Shown here: in pieces, positions 1 to 9,931 of the stretch | Layout of the letters: each line of letters starts with the position of its first letter | Position numbering within the stretch: the first letter of the stretch is position 1 | Assembly: GCA_027483665.1 (NCBI GenBank) | Contig: JAIXUC010000025.1 | Location: 124,001 to 188,000 of the forward strand | Source: Comamonadaceae bacterium | Lineage (GTDB): Bacteria > Pseudomonadota > Gammaproteobacteria > Burkholderiales > Burkholderiaceae_C | Reading direction: 5' to 3' | DNA: 64,000 nucleotides | Made by a program: the position numbers and the translations under genes | The notes under the pieces: generated by a model | The model's input: only the letters and a program-made list of their open reading frames with translations | Told to the model about the DNA's origin: nothing | The model's database searches: none

Positions 1-1643
1 GTGAGTTGCTTGGTGCGCGTGGCGTTCACCACGAGGTCGTTGTCACGGTTGTGGATGCCCACGACCATGCCTTCGTACACCGGGTCATTGGCGCGCACGA
101 ACATGCGGCCTCGATCGTCGAGCTTGCCCAGGGCGTAGTTGAAGATTTCGCCATCGTCCATGGAGATCAGCACGCCGTTCTTGCGGCCCTCGATCTCTCC
201 TTTGTGGGCCTCGTAGCTGTCGAAGATGTTGGATATCAAACCTGAGCCGCGCGTGAGGTTCAGGAACTCGTTGGTAAAGCCAATCAGCCCGCGTGCAGGA
301 ATGCGGTACTCCAGGCGCACGCGGCCTCTGCCGTCTGGCTCCATGTTGAGCAGATCGCCCTTGCGCTCGCCGAGCGCCTGCATCACGCCACCCTGGTGCT
401 GCTCTTCAATGTCGGCTGTGACCATTTCTATGGGCTCATGGCGCTCACCACCCACATCGCGAAATACCACGCGCGGCTTGGACACAGCCAGCTCGTAGCC
501 CTCGCGGCGCATGTTTTCCAACAATATGGTCAGGTGCAGTTCGCCCCGGCCCGAGACCTCGAACACACCCTCTTCGTCGGTTTCCTTCACACGCAGTGCG
601 ACGTTGTGCTGCAGCTCTTTTTGCAGCCGATCCCAAATTTGACGGCTGGTGACGAACTTGCCTTCCCGACCAGCCAGCGGGCTGGTGTTGACGCAGAAGT
701 TCATGGTCAGCGTGGGTTCATCGACCTTCAGCATCGGCAGCGGAGCTGGCGTGATGGGGTCGGTCACGGTCACGCCAATGCCAATATCGGCAATGCCATT
801 CACGAGCACGATGTCGCCAGGGCCAGCCTCGGTCACTTGCACGCGGTCCAGGCCGTGGAAGGTCAAAACTTGGTTGATGCGGCCTTTGACAGCCTTGCCG
901 TCTGTCCCTTCCATGACCATGACGTCCATCATGGGTTTGATGGTGCCGGCACTGATCCGGCCTACGCCGATACGACCCACGAAGGTGGAGAAGTCGAGCG
1001 CCGAGATTTGCAACTGCAGCGGTGCTTCTGGGTCCCCGCTGTTGGCGGGCACGTGCTGCAACACGGTGTCGAACAGCGCCGACATATCTGGGCCCCACTG
1101 CTCCCCTTGACCGCCCTGCTCCATGGACGACCAGCCGTTGATGCCCGAAGCGAAGACAACGGGGAAGTCAAGCTGTTCGTCGGTGGCACCCAGCTTGTCG
1201 AACAAGTCGAAGGCGGCGTTGACCACGTGGTCGGGCCGGGCACCAGGCTTGTCCACCTTGTTCACCACCAAGATCGGGCGCAAGCCCAAAGCCAATGCCT
1301 TCTTCGTGACGAAGCGGGTTTGCGGCATCGGGCCTTCTTGCGCGTCGATCAGCAGCAGAACCCCGTCCACCATCGAGAGCGCACGCTCGACTTCGCCGCC
1401 AAAGTCCGCGTGGCCGGGCGTGTCGACGATGTTGATGTGCGTGCCCTTCCAGCTGACAGCGCAGTTCTTGGCCAAGATGGTGATGCCGCGTTCACGCTCG
1501 ATGGCGTTGTTGTCCATCACCGTGTCCACCACCTTTTCGTGGTCTGCAAATGTGCCGGACTGGCGCAGCAGTTGGTCCACCATGGTGGTCTTGCCATGGT
1601 CGACGTGGGCAATGATGGCGATGTTGCGGATTTGCTTTCTCAT
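1..1643 (-). CDS. typA: Ribosome-associated GTPase TypA/BipA (3' end cut by window edge)
   Basis: Translational GTPase that binds the 70S ribosome and is needed under stress, at low temperature and for 50S assembly. The reading frame on the minus strand starts at ATG 1643 and gives about 547 residues before leaving the window; the family is about 605-610 residues, so only the last part of the C-terminal domain is missing. The G domain is complete: AHVDHGKTT (G1) near residue 12, RERGIT (G2), DTPGH (G3) and NKVDKP (G4), followed by domain II and the EF-G-like domains III and V. The ATG overlaps the stop of truB (ATGA), so it is the last visible gene of the rimP-nusA-infB-rbfA-truB operon. Confidence 0.96.
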   Translation of the reverse strand, partial: MRKQIRNIAIIAHVDHGKTTMVDQLLRQSGTFADHEKVVDTVMDNNAIERERGITILAKNCAVSWKGTHINIVDTPGHADFGGEVERALSMVDGVLLLIDAQEGPMPQTRFVTKKALALGLRPILVVNKVDKPGARPDHVVNAAFDLFDKLGATDEQLDFPVVFASGINGWSSMEQGGQGEQWGPDMSALFDTVLQHVPANSGDPEAPLQLQISALDFSTFVGRIGVGRISAGTIKPMMDVMVMEGTDGKAVKGRINQVLTFHGLDRVQVTEAGPGDIVLVNGIADIGIGVTVTDPITPAPLPMLKVDEPTLTMNFCVNTSPLAGREGKFVTSRQIWDRLQKELQHNVALRVKETDEEGVFEVSGRGELHLTILLENMRREGYELAVSKPRVVFRDVGGERHEPIEMVTADIEEQHQGGVMQALGERKGDLLNMEPDGRGRVRLEYRIPARGLIGFTNEFLNLTRGSGLISNIFDSYEAHKGEIEGRKNGVLISMDDGEIFNYALGKLDDRGRMFVRANDPVYEGMVVGIHNRDNDLVVNATRTKQL

Positions 1644-2644
1644 GGGTTCGCTTTCAAGATGTGCTGGATTTCGATGGGGCTCAGCAGCCGCCCCGGTATC
1701 AGTTCGCCTGCTCGGATGTGGGCACTGCCCAAAAGAGCGTGTGGGTTTTGGCCGTACACCGCCACTTGATCGGCGTCCGGCCAAGGGCCGCGTCGGCGGA
1801 GGCCGCTGAGAAAGCGTGCAGCATCCTCGGGTGCCAACGTGACCACGGTGTGTCGGTGCAGCAAAGCATCGACTGGGCGCAGACTAGCGATGCGTTCGTC
1901 TTCGCTCATGTCCTGTAATTCCGCCAGCGTGATGCAATCAGCCAGGCAAAAGCCGCCGGTCTCCACGCGGCGCAGCAGGCTCAGGTGCGCGCCACAACCC
2001 AGGGCCTCGCCGATGTCTTCAGCCAAGGTTCGGATGTAGGTTCCTTTGCTGACCGTGGTTCGCAGCCGCAACGCACTGGGTGCAGGAAGTTCACCCAAGA
2101 CTTCGATGGTCAAGTCGTGCACCACGACCGAGCGCGCTTGCCGCTCGACGGTTAACCCCTCGCGCGCGTAGTCGTACAGCGGCCGTCCGTCTTTTTTGAG
2201 CGCGCTGTGCATCGGGGGCGTCTGCTCAATATGGCCAAGAAAACGCTGGCGCACTTGCTCGATCGCGTCCGCGCTCAAGTGCACCGGACGCTGCTGCAAA
2301 GGCTCGCCTTCAGCGTCAGCCGTGGTGGTGGTCTGACCCAGCTGCGCGACGGCTTCGTAAGTCTTGTCGGCGTCCAGCTGCAACTGACTGAACTTGGTAG
2401 CAGCGCCAAAGCAAAGGGGCAAGACGCCAGTGGCCAATGGATCAAGTGTGCCGGTGTGACCAGCTTTTTCAGCGCGCAGCAGCCATTTCACTTTTTGCAG
2501 AGCGTCGTTACTCGACAGACCAAGGGGTTTGTCCAGCAACAAGACGCCGTTCACAGCCCTGCGAACCACGCGCTGTTTCTGCGCGGGTTTGCCTGATGCC
2601 GCCGTTGCTTGGCGATGTTGCGCTGATGAGTCGGTTGCCAGCAT
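1640..2644 (-). CDS. truB: tRNA pseudouridine(55) synthase TruB
   Basis: Makes pseudouridine 55 in the T-loop of elongator tRNAs. The 334-residue product has the family core GVLLLDKP (about 33-40) and the catalytic motif HTGTLDPLATGVL, whose aspartate is Asp68. The N-terminal 30 residues are basic, low in complexity and outside the conserved fold; the start at ATG 2644 has no clear ribosome binding site, so a shorter form cannot be excluded. The C-terminus carries the PUA-like region expected of beta-proteobacterial TruB. It overlaps typA by 4 bp and follows rbfA by 86 bp. Confidence 0.96.
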   Translation of the reverse strand: MLATDSSAQHRQATAASGKPAQKQRVVRRAVNGVLLLDKPLGLSSNDALQKVKWLLRAEKAGHTGTLDPLATGVLPLCFGAATKFSQLQLDADKTYEAVAQLGQTTTTADAEGEPLQQRPVHLSADAIEQVRQRFLGHIEQTPPMHSALKKDGRPLYDYAREGLTVERQARSVVVHDLTIEVLGELPAPSALRLRTTVSKGTYIRTLAEDIGEALGCGAHLSLLRRVETGGFCLADCITLAELQDMSEDERIASLRPVDALLHRHTVVTLAPEDAARFLSGLRRRGPWPDADQVAVYGQNPHALLGSAHIRAGELIPGRLLSPIEIQHILKANP

Positions 2645-2730
2645 GAAAGCGGTGTGATCGCTGCGGGTGGGTGGGGTGGGCTGCCAAGGCCCTTCCCAAA
2701 CACGTCGGAAGCAAACCCTGGCGTGGCGGA

Positions 2731-3102
2731 TCAGTCTTCTTTGGCGCGGGAAGACACAGCCTTGGCAATCAGGGCGTTCATGTCGGCTGCGCGCTCGGTA
2801 GTCCGGTCAAACAAGAAATGCAAAGTGGGGACGGTGTGAATGTGCAGGCGCTTGAACAAGCCATTGCGCAAAAAGCCGGCCGCCTGGTTCAGCGCGTCTT
2901 GCGTGGCCTGGGTATCGCCATTCAAAACGCTGAAATACACCTTGGCATGCGCGTAGTCGGGCGTTACTTCGACTGCCTGCAAGGTCACCATCCCCACACG
3001 CGGGTCTTTCAACTCGCGCGCAATCAGCTCGGTCAGATCACGTTGGATCTGATCTGCCACGCGGATGCCGCGGTTGGGTGTGGTGGACTTGCGGGCTGGC
3101 AT
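2731..3102 (-). CDS. rbfA: 30S ribosome-binding factor RbfA
   Basis: Late 30S subunit assembly factor that binds near helix 1 of 16S rRNA. The 123-residue form starts at ATG 3102 (MPARKS...). The frame stays open 23 codons further up, but that extension is low-complexity and lies in a short repeat just after infB, so I prefer the internal ATG. The conserved KH-type core is visible ([16 protein letters not shown] near residue 32, [20 protein letters not shown], then the [11 protein letters not shown] segment typical of RbfA). It lies 37 bp after infB in the same operon. Confidence 0.95.
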   Translation of the reverse strand: MPARKSTTPNRGIRVADQIQRDLTELIARELKDPRVGMVTLQAVEVTPDYAHAKVYFSVLNGDTQATQDALNQAAGFLRNGLFKRLHIHTVPTLHFLFDRTTERAADMNALIAKAVSSRAKED

Positions 3103-3140
3103 GTGCAGGGCTAGAGCTTGCGGGCTGGAGCTTGCGGGCT
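3088..3140. repeat. Short direct repeats around the infB-rbfA junction
   Basis: The 13-mer GAGCTTGCGGGCT occurs twice in a row at 3114-3126 and 3128-3140. Its core CTTGCGGGCT occurs a third time at 3088-3097, inside the first codons of rbfA. The last copy ends on the first base of the infB stop codon. It looks like a small tandem duplication in the operon spacer; no function can be assigned. Confidence 0.7.
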
Positions 3141-5989
3141 TAGAGCGTGCGCGCCACTTCCTTGATTTCAAAGAACTCCAACTGGTCGCCTTCGACGATG
3201 TCGTTGTAGCCCTTGATGTTCAAGCCGCACTCGAAGCTTTCCTTGACTTCGCGGGCGTCGTCCTTGAAGCGCTTGAGGCTTTCCAGCTCGCCGGTGAACA
3301 CCACCACGTTGTTGCGCAACAAGCGCAGCCGCGCCGAGCGCCGCACCACACCCGAGGTGACCATGCAACCTGCAATCGCGCCGATCTTGCTGACGCGGAA
3401 AACCTGACGAATTTCCGCGGTGCCGATGACTTCTTCCTTTTTGTCTGGCGTCAACATGCCCGACATGGCCGCTTTCAGCTCATCGACCGCGTCATAGATG
3501 ATGTTGTAGTAGCGCAGGTCGATGCCATTGCCTTCGGCCAGCTTGCGCGCACCTGCGTCGGCGCGCGTGTTGAAGCCGATGATGACCGCCTTGGATGCGA
3601 TGGCCAAGTTGACGTCGGACTCGCTGATCCCGCCCACAGCGGAGTACACCAATTGCACCTTGACCTCGTCGGTCGAGAGCTTGAGCAGCGACTGCGCCAG
3701 CGCCTCTTGCGAGCCCTGCACATCGGCCTTCACGATGATGGGCAGCAACTTCACTTCACCGGCAGTCATGCTGTCGAACATCGTCTCGAGCTTGGCGGCT
3801 TGCTGCTTGGCCAGCTTGGTGTTGCGGAACCTGCCAGCGCGGTAAGTGGCGATCTCACGTGCTCGGCGCTCGTCGGACATCACCATGAACTCATCGCCCG
3901 CCTGCGGCACTTCGGTCAGGCCCTGAATTTCCACTGGAATGGAAGGACCAGCGGACTTGATGGACTTGCCGTTCTCGTCGAGCATGGCGCGCACGCGGCC
4001 GTAGGTCTGACCGGCCAGTACCACGTCGCCAGTCTTGAGCGTGCCCGACTGCACCAGAATGGTCGCCACGGGGCCGCGGCCTTTGTCGAGTTTGGCTTCG
4101 ATCACCAAGCCCTTGGCCATGGCGTCGACTGGGGCGCGCAACTCCAAGACCTCGGCTTGCAGCAACACTTGCTCCAACAGCTGGTCCACGCCCTGCCCGG
4201 TTTTTGCCGACACACCGACGAATGGCGACTCACCGCCGAACTCTTCAGGCACCACTTCCTCGGCCACCAACTCGCTTTTCAGGCGCTCGGTGTTGGCTTC
4301 GGCCTTGTCGATCTTGTTCATCGCCACCACGATGGGAACGCCTGCGGCCTTGGCGTGCTTGATGGCCTCGCGCGTTTGCGGCATGACGCCGTCGTCTGCC
4401 GCCACCACCAAAATAACGATGTCAGTGGCCTTGGCCCCCCGAGCGCGCATGGCCGTGAATGCCTCGTGTCCAGGTGTGTCCAGGAAAGACACCATGCCAC
4501 GCGGAGTCTCCACGTGATAAGCGCCAATGTGTTGGGTAATGCCGCCCGCTTCGCCGGAGGCCACTTTGGCGCGGCGGATGTAGTCCAACAGTGAGGTCTT
4601 GCCGTGGTCGACGTGGCCCATGACCGTCACCACGGGGGCGCGCGGCAAGGCTACCGACACCTGCTGGGACACCTCTTCGTCGGTGAAAGCTTCCGGGTCG
4701 TCCAGCGCAGCGACGATGGCCTTGTGGCCCATCTCTTCGACCACGATCATGGCTGTGTCTTGATCCAAAGGCTGGTTGATGGTGACCATCTGACCGAGCT
4801 TCATGAGATGTTTGATGACCTCTGAAGACTTCACTGCCATCTTGTGTGCCAACTCAGCCACGGTGATGGTCTCGGGCACATGAACTTCCAAAGCTCGGAA
4901 TTCCGCGCTGACTTGTTGTGAATGGTCGTCACGGTCGCGCTCTGAGCCACGGCGTCCACGCGGGCCAGCGCGCCAACTGTTGCGGCCGACACCACCGCTG
5001 GAGTCGCCGCGGGTCTTGATTTCTTTCTTCTTGGCCGGGTCACCAGCCCAGCTCGACGACAACTTGGCCGACTTGACCTCTTTGTTGCCGTCTGCTGCCG
5101 GTGCGCCCGGGCGCGCTGTGGTGGCGGTTCCCGCGGGCTTGTGCAAAGTGCCCTTGATGGCAGGCTTGACTTCTGCAACAACGGGCTTGGGTTCTTCTGG
5201 TTTCTTGACCACCTGAGCGCGCTTGGACGCGTTCATCATGGCGCGAATGGCTTCAGCCTCTGCCAGCGCATTGCGCCTGCGGCTGTCCAAATCACGGGCA
5301 CGCTCTGCCTCGTCGTCAGACTGAGCCTTCGCTTTGCGAGTCTTTTCGGCAGCAACTTCTGCTGCGGCCAAGGCTGCTGCCTCGGCTTGGGCTTTGTCCT
5401 CTGCAGCTGCTGCGTCAGCAGACTGGGCTGATTTGGCGCTGGCCGCCGCTAACTTGGCTTTGCTGGCAGCATCTGCAGCCGCGGCAGCCAGTTCCTTGGC
5501 CTCGTGTTCTTCACGAACCCGACGCTTTTCAGCCAATTCTTCTTCCTGCCTGCGAATCAACTCGGCTTGTCGGCGGGCTTCCTCTTCCCGCCTGGCCAAC
5601 TCAGCCTCGTCAATGAGGGGCGCAGAAGGCATCGACGCCGCCTGCACAACCGCCGGTGGCTCTGGGGCTTCAACACCCTCAGCAGCGTCGTCTCGCCGAA
5701 TGAAAGTGCGCTTTTTGCGCACCTCCACCTGGATGGTGCGCGCCCTGCCGGTGGCATCAGCCTGTTTGATTTCGCTGGTGGATTTCTTCACCAGGGTGAT
5801 CTTTTTGCGCTCGCCAGGCGCTGTTCCATGGCTGGCCTGCAGGTGACTCAGCAGCTTTTGCTTGTCTGTATCGCTCAGCGGATCGCTGGCGGCCAACTTG
5901 TTGACGCCGGCAGCGCGCAGCTGCTCGATCAGCGTTTCAGCGGACTTCTTGAGTTCGGTTGCAAACTCGGCGACTGTCGTACTGGACAT
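3140..5989 (-). CDS. infB: Translation initiation factor IF-2
   Basis: GTPase that brings initiator fMet-tRNA to the 30S subunit and promotes subunit joining. The 949-residue protein has an N-terminal IF2_N domain, a long Ala/Glu/Lys/Arg-rich charged linker (about 100-290), a second IF2_N segment ([14 protein letters not shown]) and the G domain from about residue 455 ([29 protein letters not shown]), then domains II-IV. It starts at ATG 5989 with AAAGGTC upstream and lies 24 bp after nusA. The size and highly charged linker are normal for Burkholderiales. Confidence 0.97.
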   Translation of the reverse strand: MSSTTVAEFATELKKSAETLIEQLRAAGVNKLAASDPLSDTDKQKLLSHLQASHGTAPGERKKITLVKKSTSEIKQADATGRARTIQVEVRKKRTFIRRDDAAEGVEAPEPPAVVQAASMPSAPLIDEAELARREEEARRQAELIRRQEEELAEKRRVREEHEAKELAAAAADAASKAKLAAASAKSAQSADAAAAEDKAQAEAAALAAAEVAAEKTRKAKAQSDDEAERARDLDSRRRNALAEAEAIRAMMNASKRAQVVKKPEEPKPVVAEVKPAIKGTLHKPAGTATTARPGAPAADGNKEVKSAKLSSSWAGDPAKKKEIKTRGDSSGGVGRNSWRAGPRGRRGSERDRDDHSQQVSAEFRALEVHVPETITVAELAHKMAVKSSEVIKHLMKLGQMVTINQPLDQDTAMIVVEEMGHKAIVAALDDPEAFTDEEVSQQVSVALPRAPVVTVMGHVDHGKTSLLDYIRRAKVASGEAGGITQHIGAYHVETPRGMVSFLDTPGHEAFTAMRARGAKATDIVILVVAADDGVMPQTREAIKHAKAAGVPIVVAMNKIDKAEANTERLKSELVAEEVVPEEFGGESPFVGVSAKTGQGVDQLLEQVLLQAEVLELRAPVDAMAKGLVIEAKLDKGRGPVATILVQSGTLKTGDVVLAGQTYGRVRAMLDENGKSIKSAGPSIPVEIQGLTEVPQAGDEFMVMSDERRAREIATYRAGRFRNTKLAKQQAAKLETMFDSMTAGEVKLLPIIVKADVQGSQEALAQSLLKLSTDEVKVQLVYSAVGGISESDVNLAIASKAVIIGFNTRADAGARKLAEGNGIDLRYYNIIYDAVDELKAAMSGMLTPDKKEEVIGTAEIRQVFRVSKIGAIAGCMVTSGVVRRSARLRLLRNNVVVFTGELESLKRFKDDAREVKESFECGLNIKGYNDIVEGDQLEFFEIKEVARTL

Positions 5990-6013
5990 GTGTGTTTTGA
6001 CCTTTCATGGCCG

Positions 6014-7519
6014 TTACGCTTGAGGGGTGGCAGAGGCTTCGTCACTGGTAAACCAGTGCTCGCGGGCCTTCAAGATCATGGCGCGAGCTTCGTCCGCCCC
6101 TTGACCCGTCATTTCGGTCAGTTCGTCGACGGCCAAATCAGCCAGATCGTCTCGGGTGTTGATGCCGCCCTCGGCCAGCTTCACCATCAGTTCCGGCGTG
6201 ATGCCTTCCAGATCACGCAGATTTTGAGAGACGGCTTCCGCCCCCTCTTCACGGGCGATTTCCATCGTGAGCAGGGAGTTTTTAGCGCGCGAACGCAGCT
6301 CGTTCACGGTGTCTTCGTCGAAGGTGTCGATTTCCAACATTTCCTGAATCGGCACATAGGCGATTTCTTCCAGGCTGGTGAAGCCTTCTTCAATCAGGAT
6401 GTCGGCGACTTCTTGGTCAACGTCGAGCTTTTCCATGAACAGCGTGCGAATGGCGCCTGACTCACTGGCCTGCTTTTGTGCCGACTCAGCCGCGTCCATG
6501 ATGTTGATCTTCCAACCCGTGAGGTCGGAAGCCAGGCGCACGTTCTGCCCGCCGCGGCCAATGGCAATGGCCAAGTTCTCTTCGTCCACCACCACGTCCA
6601 TGGCGTGACGCTCTTCGTCCACGACGATCGACGACACGTTGGCGGGTGCGAGCGCGCCGATAACAAACTGTGCTGGGTCTTCACTCCACAGCACGATATC
6701 TACGCGCTCACCGCCCAACTCGTTGGTAACGGCGTTGACCCGACTGCCACGCACGCCCACGCAAGTGCCGATGGGATCGACGCGTTTGTCGTGGGAAATG
6801 ACTGCAATCTTGGCGCGGGAGCCTGAATCGCGGGCACACGATTTGATCTCCAGCAGTCCTTGCTCAATTTCGGGCACTTCCTGGCGGAACAACTCGATCA
6901 TGAATTCGGGCGCGGAGCGCGACAGGATGATGGGCGCGCCACGCAGCGTCAGGTCGACCTCCATGATCATGGCGCGTACCCGGTCACCTGTACGCAGGTT
7001 TTCCTTGGCCATCATTTCGCTTCGGCGCAGCCGACCTTCGACGCGGCCCGACTCGACGATCAGATCGCCTTTGTCCATGCGCTTGACCGTGCCGACAAAA
7101 ATCTTCTCGCCGCGGGACATGAAGTCGTTGAGCAGCATCTCGCGCTCGGCATCGCGAATTTTCTGCAAGATCACCTGCTTGGCAGCCATCGCGCCGATGC
7201 GGCCGATGGGCATCGACTCCACGCCTTCTTCGATGAACTCGCCCTCTTCGACATCAGCCACCCGTTCAAGGGCGTCCATGAGGAGCTCTTCGGCATCAGG
7301 GTTTTGCAGGCCAGCGCTGTCGGGCACGACCAGCCAGCGGCGAAAGGTTTCGTAATCGCCCGTATCGCGGTCGACCGCTACGCGAATGTCAACTTCGCCT
7401 GAGTAGAGCTTTTTGGTAGCCTGGGCCAGCGCCAATTCAACGGCGTTGAACACCACTTCGCGCTCGACGTTTTTTTCACGCGAGATCGCATCGACCAACA
7501 TCAGCATTTCTCGATTCAT
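6014..7519 (-). CDS. nusA: Transcription termination/antitermination protein NusA
   Basis: RNA polymerase-binding factor that modulates pausing, intrinsic termination and rRNA antitermination. The 501-residue product starts at ATG 7519 (MNREMLML), preceded by a strong AGGAGG. The frame is open for 32 more codons but these overlap rimP and are not NusA-like. Domains in order are the N-terminal RNAP-binding domain, S1 (about 130-200), KH1 and KH2 ([10 protein letters not shown] and [13 protein letters not shown]), and two acidic C-terminal helix-hairpin repeats. It lies 16 bp after rimP. NusA could act on the hairpin in its own operon leader (8213-8241). Confidence 0.97.
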   Translation of the reverse strand: MNREMLMLVDAISREKNVEREVVFNAVELALAQATKKLYSGEVDIRVAVDRDTGDYETFRRWLVVPDSAGLQNPDAEELLMDALERVADVEEGEFIEEGVESMPIGRIGAMAAKQVILQKIRDAEREMLLNDFMSRGEKIFVGTVKRMDKGDLIVESGRVEGRLRRSEMMAKENLRTGDRVRAMIMEVDLTLRGAPIILSRSAPEFMIELFRQEVPEIEQGLLEIKSCARDSGSRAKIAVISHDKRVDPIGTCVGVRGSRVNAVTNELGGERVDIVLWSEDPAQFVIGALAPANVSSIVVDEERHAMDVVVDEENLAIAIGRGGQNVRLASDLTGWKINIMDAAESAQKQASESGAIRTLFMEKLDVDQEVADILIEEGFTSLEEIAYVPIQEMLEIDTFDEDTVNELRSRAKNSLLTMEIAREEGAEAVSQNLRDLEGITPELMVKLAEGGINTRDDLADLAVDELTEMTGQGADEARAMILKAREHWFTSDEASATPQA

Positions 7520-7535
7520 GTCCTCAACCTCCTGA

Positions 7536-8153
7536 TCAGACTTTGTCTGCCATTTCGTCTGGCGCCGGCTTGCGTCCGCGCCCCTTGAAGTCCACGATGG
7601 GCGCCAAGCGCGCATCTTTCAACTCATCCAACCGAAAACTCAAAACCTGCGTCGCTGCCACCACTTTTTTGCGAGCCGGGCGCTTGCCAGGTACCGATGG
7701 CGGCTCTTCTTGCCAAGTGATTTGCCAGGGCGAAGGGCCCTCGGTCCCCCCCTGCAAATCGACGGCTTCTGTCCGCTCCAGCGTCCCTCGGAACTTGCGC
7801 CTTGATGCGTGGACCACGCCACTTGCAGCCGATCCAAGGGGAGCCCTTAGCGTGATGTCGATGACCTCACCAACAAAGCGTTCGAAGTCGGCGGGAGTAC
7901 GCAGCGGTCGATCAATGCCAGGCGATGACACCTCTAGGCGCCTGTACTCAACCAAACCTGCCTCCAGCGCAAACTGCAACTGCCGGGTCACCCGCTCGCA
8001 GTCTTCTACCGTCACCATCGGATGCTCCAGCTGACCAGCGCTCCAAGGCCAGTCAATGGTGATGCGCAACAAGCCCCCAGCAGACCTTTCAAGGTCCACC
8101 AAGTCGTAACCAAGGCCGGTCACGGTTTGTTGAGCGATATCCTGCAGTGCCAA
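7536..8153 (-). CDS. rimP: Ribosome maturation factor RimP
   Basis: 30S assembly factor and first gene of the nusA-infB operon. The 205-residue protein starts with TTG at 8153 (MALQDIAQQ...), the only start that gives the complete N-terminal domain; there is no in-frame start just upstream. Family features are [16 protein letters not shown], the [18 protein letters not shown] helix and [13 protein letters not shown]. It is longer than the roughly 150-residue E. coli protein because of an inserted stretch near residues 105-150 ([13 protein letters not shown]... KRPARKK) and a basic tail, as is usual in Comamonadaceae. Confidence 0.94.
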   Translation of the reverse strand: MALQDIAQQTVTGLGYDLVDLERSAGGLLRITIDWPWSAGQLEHPMVTVEDCERVTRQLQFALEAGLVEYRRLEVSSPGIDRPLRTPADFERFVGEVIDITLRAPLGSAASGVVHASRRKFRGTLERTEAVDLQGGTEGPSPWQITWQEEPPSVPGKRPARKKVVAATQVLSFRLDELKDARLAPIVDFKGRGRKPAPDEMADKV

Positions 8154-8212
8154 GGTGTCCGATGCGGTGTTGCGAGCCAGGCCCGAAGCGGTTGCTTCAA
8201 AAGCGATCGGCC

Positions 8213-8241
8213 AAAAAAAACGGGCGGTTGGTATCCGCCCG
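8213..8241 (-). terminator. Intrinsic terminator or attenuator upstream of rimP
   Basis: Read on the minus strand: a 7-bp perfect GC stem (CGGGCGG/CCGCCCG; arms 8241-8235 and 8227-8221), a 7-nt loop and then eight U residues (8220-8213). It lies after the yejF stop and before rimP. Because a consensus -10 sits upstream of it (8265-8260), it may act as a regulated terminator in the rimP-nusA-infB leader and not only as the end of the yej transcript. Confidence 0.9.
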
Positions 8242-8259
8242 ATTGGTCGAAAAACCGCG

Positions 8260-8289
8260 ATTATAGGGCGCGTGGGATGCCTCAGTCAG
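8260..8289 (-). promoter_or_regulatory. Putative sigma70 promoter for the rimP-nusA-infB operon
   Basis: On the minus strand there is a perfect -10 TATAAT (8265-8260) and, 18 bp upstream, CTGACT (8289-8284) as -35, overlapping the last codons of yejF. Transcription would start near 8253, about 12 nt before the terminator hairpin at 8241. No similar promoter is visible between the hairpin and the rimP start. Confidence 0.55.
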
Positions 8290-9931
8290 CCTGATCTGAC
8301 GATTGCACCAGATCGAGGCTGGCTGCCAGCAACCGCTGCGTGTAAGGATGCTGGGGCCTTTGCAGAACCTGGTCTACCTCTCCCACTTCAACGGCTTCGC
8401 CATCTTTGAGCACCATGACCTCGTGCGCCATGGCTGCCACCACAGCCATATCGTGCGTGATGAGCAAGTAGCTTAAGTCCCGCTCCGACTGAAGCCGCGC
8501 CAGGAGCCGCAAAATTTGGCGCTGCACGGTCACGTCCAAAGCGCTGGTGGGTTCGTCGAGCACCAAGACCTGTGGCTCCACCACCAAAGCCCGGGCGATG
8601 GCGATGCGCTGGCGTTGCCCACCAGAGAACTCATGCGGGTAGCGCAGCAACAAGCCTGGATGGAGCGATTCCGGCAACCCCACGTTCTCCAAAGCCGCCA
8701 AAACCCTGGCCTGTCGCTCAGCTCGACTGAGCTCTGGGTGGTGTATGCGAAGGCCCTCGCCCACAATCTCTTCGATGCTCATGCGCGGCGACAGCGCTCC
8801 AAATGGGTCTTGAAAAACAACCTGGACTGCGCGCCGCTGCCCCGGACCTGAGGCCCACGGCTGACCATGCACGCTGACCTCGCCCCCAAAGGCAACCAGA
8901 TTCAAGGCTGCCAAGGCCAAGGTAGATTTACCGGAACCCGACTCGCCCACCACACCCAGGGTTCGGCCTGGAGCCAAGGAAAAAGCCACGCCCTGCAAGG
9001 CTTGAAAACGCCCGCTTTTGAACCAGCCCTTGATTCCAGGCTGGCGCACGGGGTACTCCACTGCCAGCGCATGGGCGGCCAATACAGCAGGTGCTGGTGT
9101 CGCCGGCATGAGCGAAGCGTCAACCGACGCATGGGGGGCCAACTCGCGCCGGGGCTGGCTGTCGAGCAGCATCCGTGTGTAGGCGTGCTGCGGATGTGAA
9201 AAAACGAGCCGCACCTCGCCTTGTTCCACCACGCGCCCCTGGGACATCACCACGACGCGATTGGCAAAGCGGCGCACCAACGGCAGGTCGTGCGTGATGA
9301 TGAGCACCGCCATGTTGTGCTGGCGTTGCAAGTCGGCCAACAGATCAAGAATCTGCCCGCGCAGACTCACGTCCAGAGCGGTGGTGGGCTCGTCGGCCAG
9401 CAGCAGACGTGGCTGACAGGCCAGTGCCATGGCGATCATGGCGCGCTGGCGTTGCCCGCCCGAGAGTTGATGGGGGAACTGTGCCGAACGGCGTTTTGGC
9501 TCCGGTATGCCTGTCTGCGCCAGCAGCTCGATGGCCGCGTCTGTGGCTTGTCTTCGCGTGAAGGCGCGTTTGAGCTCCAGCACTTCTGCAATCTGGTCAC
9601 CCACGCTCAGCACGGGGTTCAGCGCGGTCATGGGCTCTTGAAAAATCATGGCGATGCGGTCGCCGCGAACCTGGAGCAGGCTGCGCTCATCGAGCCGCAA
9701 CAGGTCTTGGCCCTCAAACAGGGCTTGCCCGCTGAGGTTCGCATCTGGCAGCAGTCGCAGCAACGCCAGTGCGCTCACGGTTTTGCCAGAGCCAGACTCG
9801 CCGACCAGGGCCACGCGCTCGCCGGCCTGAACCGTAAAGCTCAGGTCGCGCACGACTGCGTGACCGGCGAAGGCCACCCCAAGGTTGCGCACATCCAATA
9901 GCGGGCGCGCTGCGTCTGGCGCATGGCTCAT
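8282..9931 (-). CDS. yejF: Peptide ABC transporter, fused tandem ATP-binding protein (YejF type)
   Basis: Cytoplasmic ATPase energising uptake of oligopeptides (microcin C-like peptides in E. coli). The 549 residues hold two complete ABC domains: Walker A GESGSGKT near residue 45 with signature LSGGQRQRAMIA and Walker B LLLADEP; then a second Walker A GESGSGKST near 330 with FSGGQRQRIAIA and VLDEP. The oligopeptide-transporter C-terminal extension (HPYTQRLLA) follows the second domain. It overlaps yejE by 4 bp and is the last gene of yejA-yejB-yejE-yejF. Confidence 0.95.
   Translation of the reverse strand: MSHAPDAARPLLDVRNLGVAFAGHAVVRDLSFTVQAGERVALVGESGSGKTVSALALLRLLPDANLSGQALFEGQDLLRLDERSLLQVRGDRIAMIFQEPMTALNPVLSVGDQIAEVLELKRAFTRRQATDAAIELLAQTGIPEPKRRSAQFPHQLSGGQRQRAMIAMALACQPRLLLADEPTTALDVSLRGQILDLLADLQRQHNMAVLIITHDLPLVRRFANRVVVMSQGRVVEQGEVRLVFSHPQHAYTRMLLDSQPRRELAPHASVDASLMPATPAPAVLAAHALAVEYPVRQPGIKGWFKSGRFQALQGVAFSLAPGRTLGVVGESGSGKSTLALAALNLVAFGGEVSVHGQPWASGPGQRRAVQVVFQDPFGALSPRMSIEEIVGEGLRIHHPELSRAERQARVLAALENVGLPESLHPGLLLRYPHEFSGGQRQRIAIARALVVEPQVLVLDEPTSALDVTVQRQILRLLARLQSERDLSYLLITHDMAVVAAMAHEVMVLKDGEAVEVGEVDQVLQRPQHPYTQRLLAASLDLVQSSDQAD

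Noticed and set aside
396-1769. Long plus-strand open frame (457 codons) over typA
   Set aside because: It is antisense to a clear TypA with all GTPase motifs; the frame is open only because of GC-rich codon use. The same applies to long opposite-strand frames over infB, purL, glnD and the decarboxylase.
7520-7615. N-terminal extension of NusA starting at 7615
   Set aside because: The extra 32 residues overlap rimP and are not NusA-like; ATG 7519 has a strong AGGAGG.
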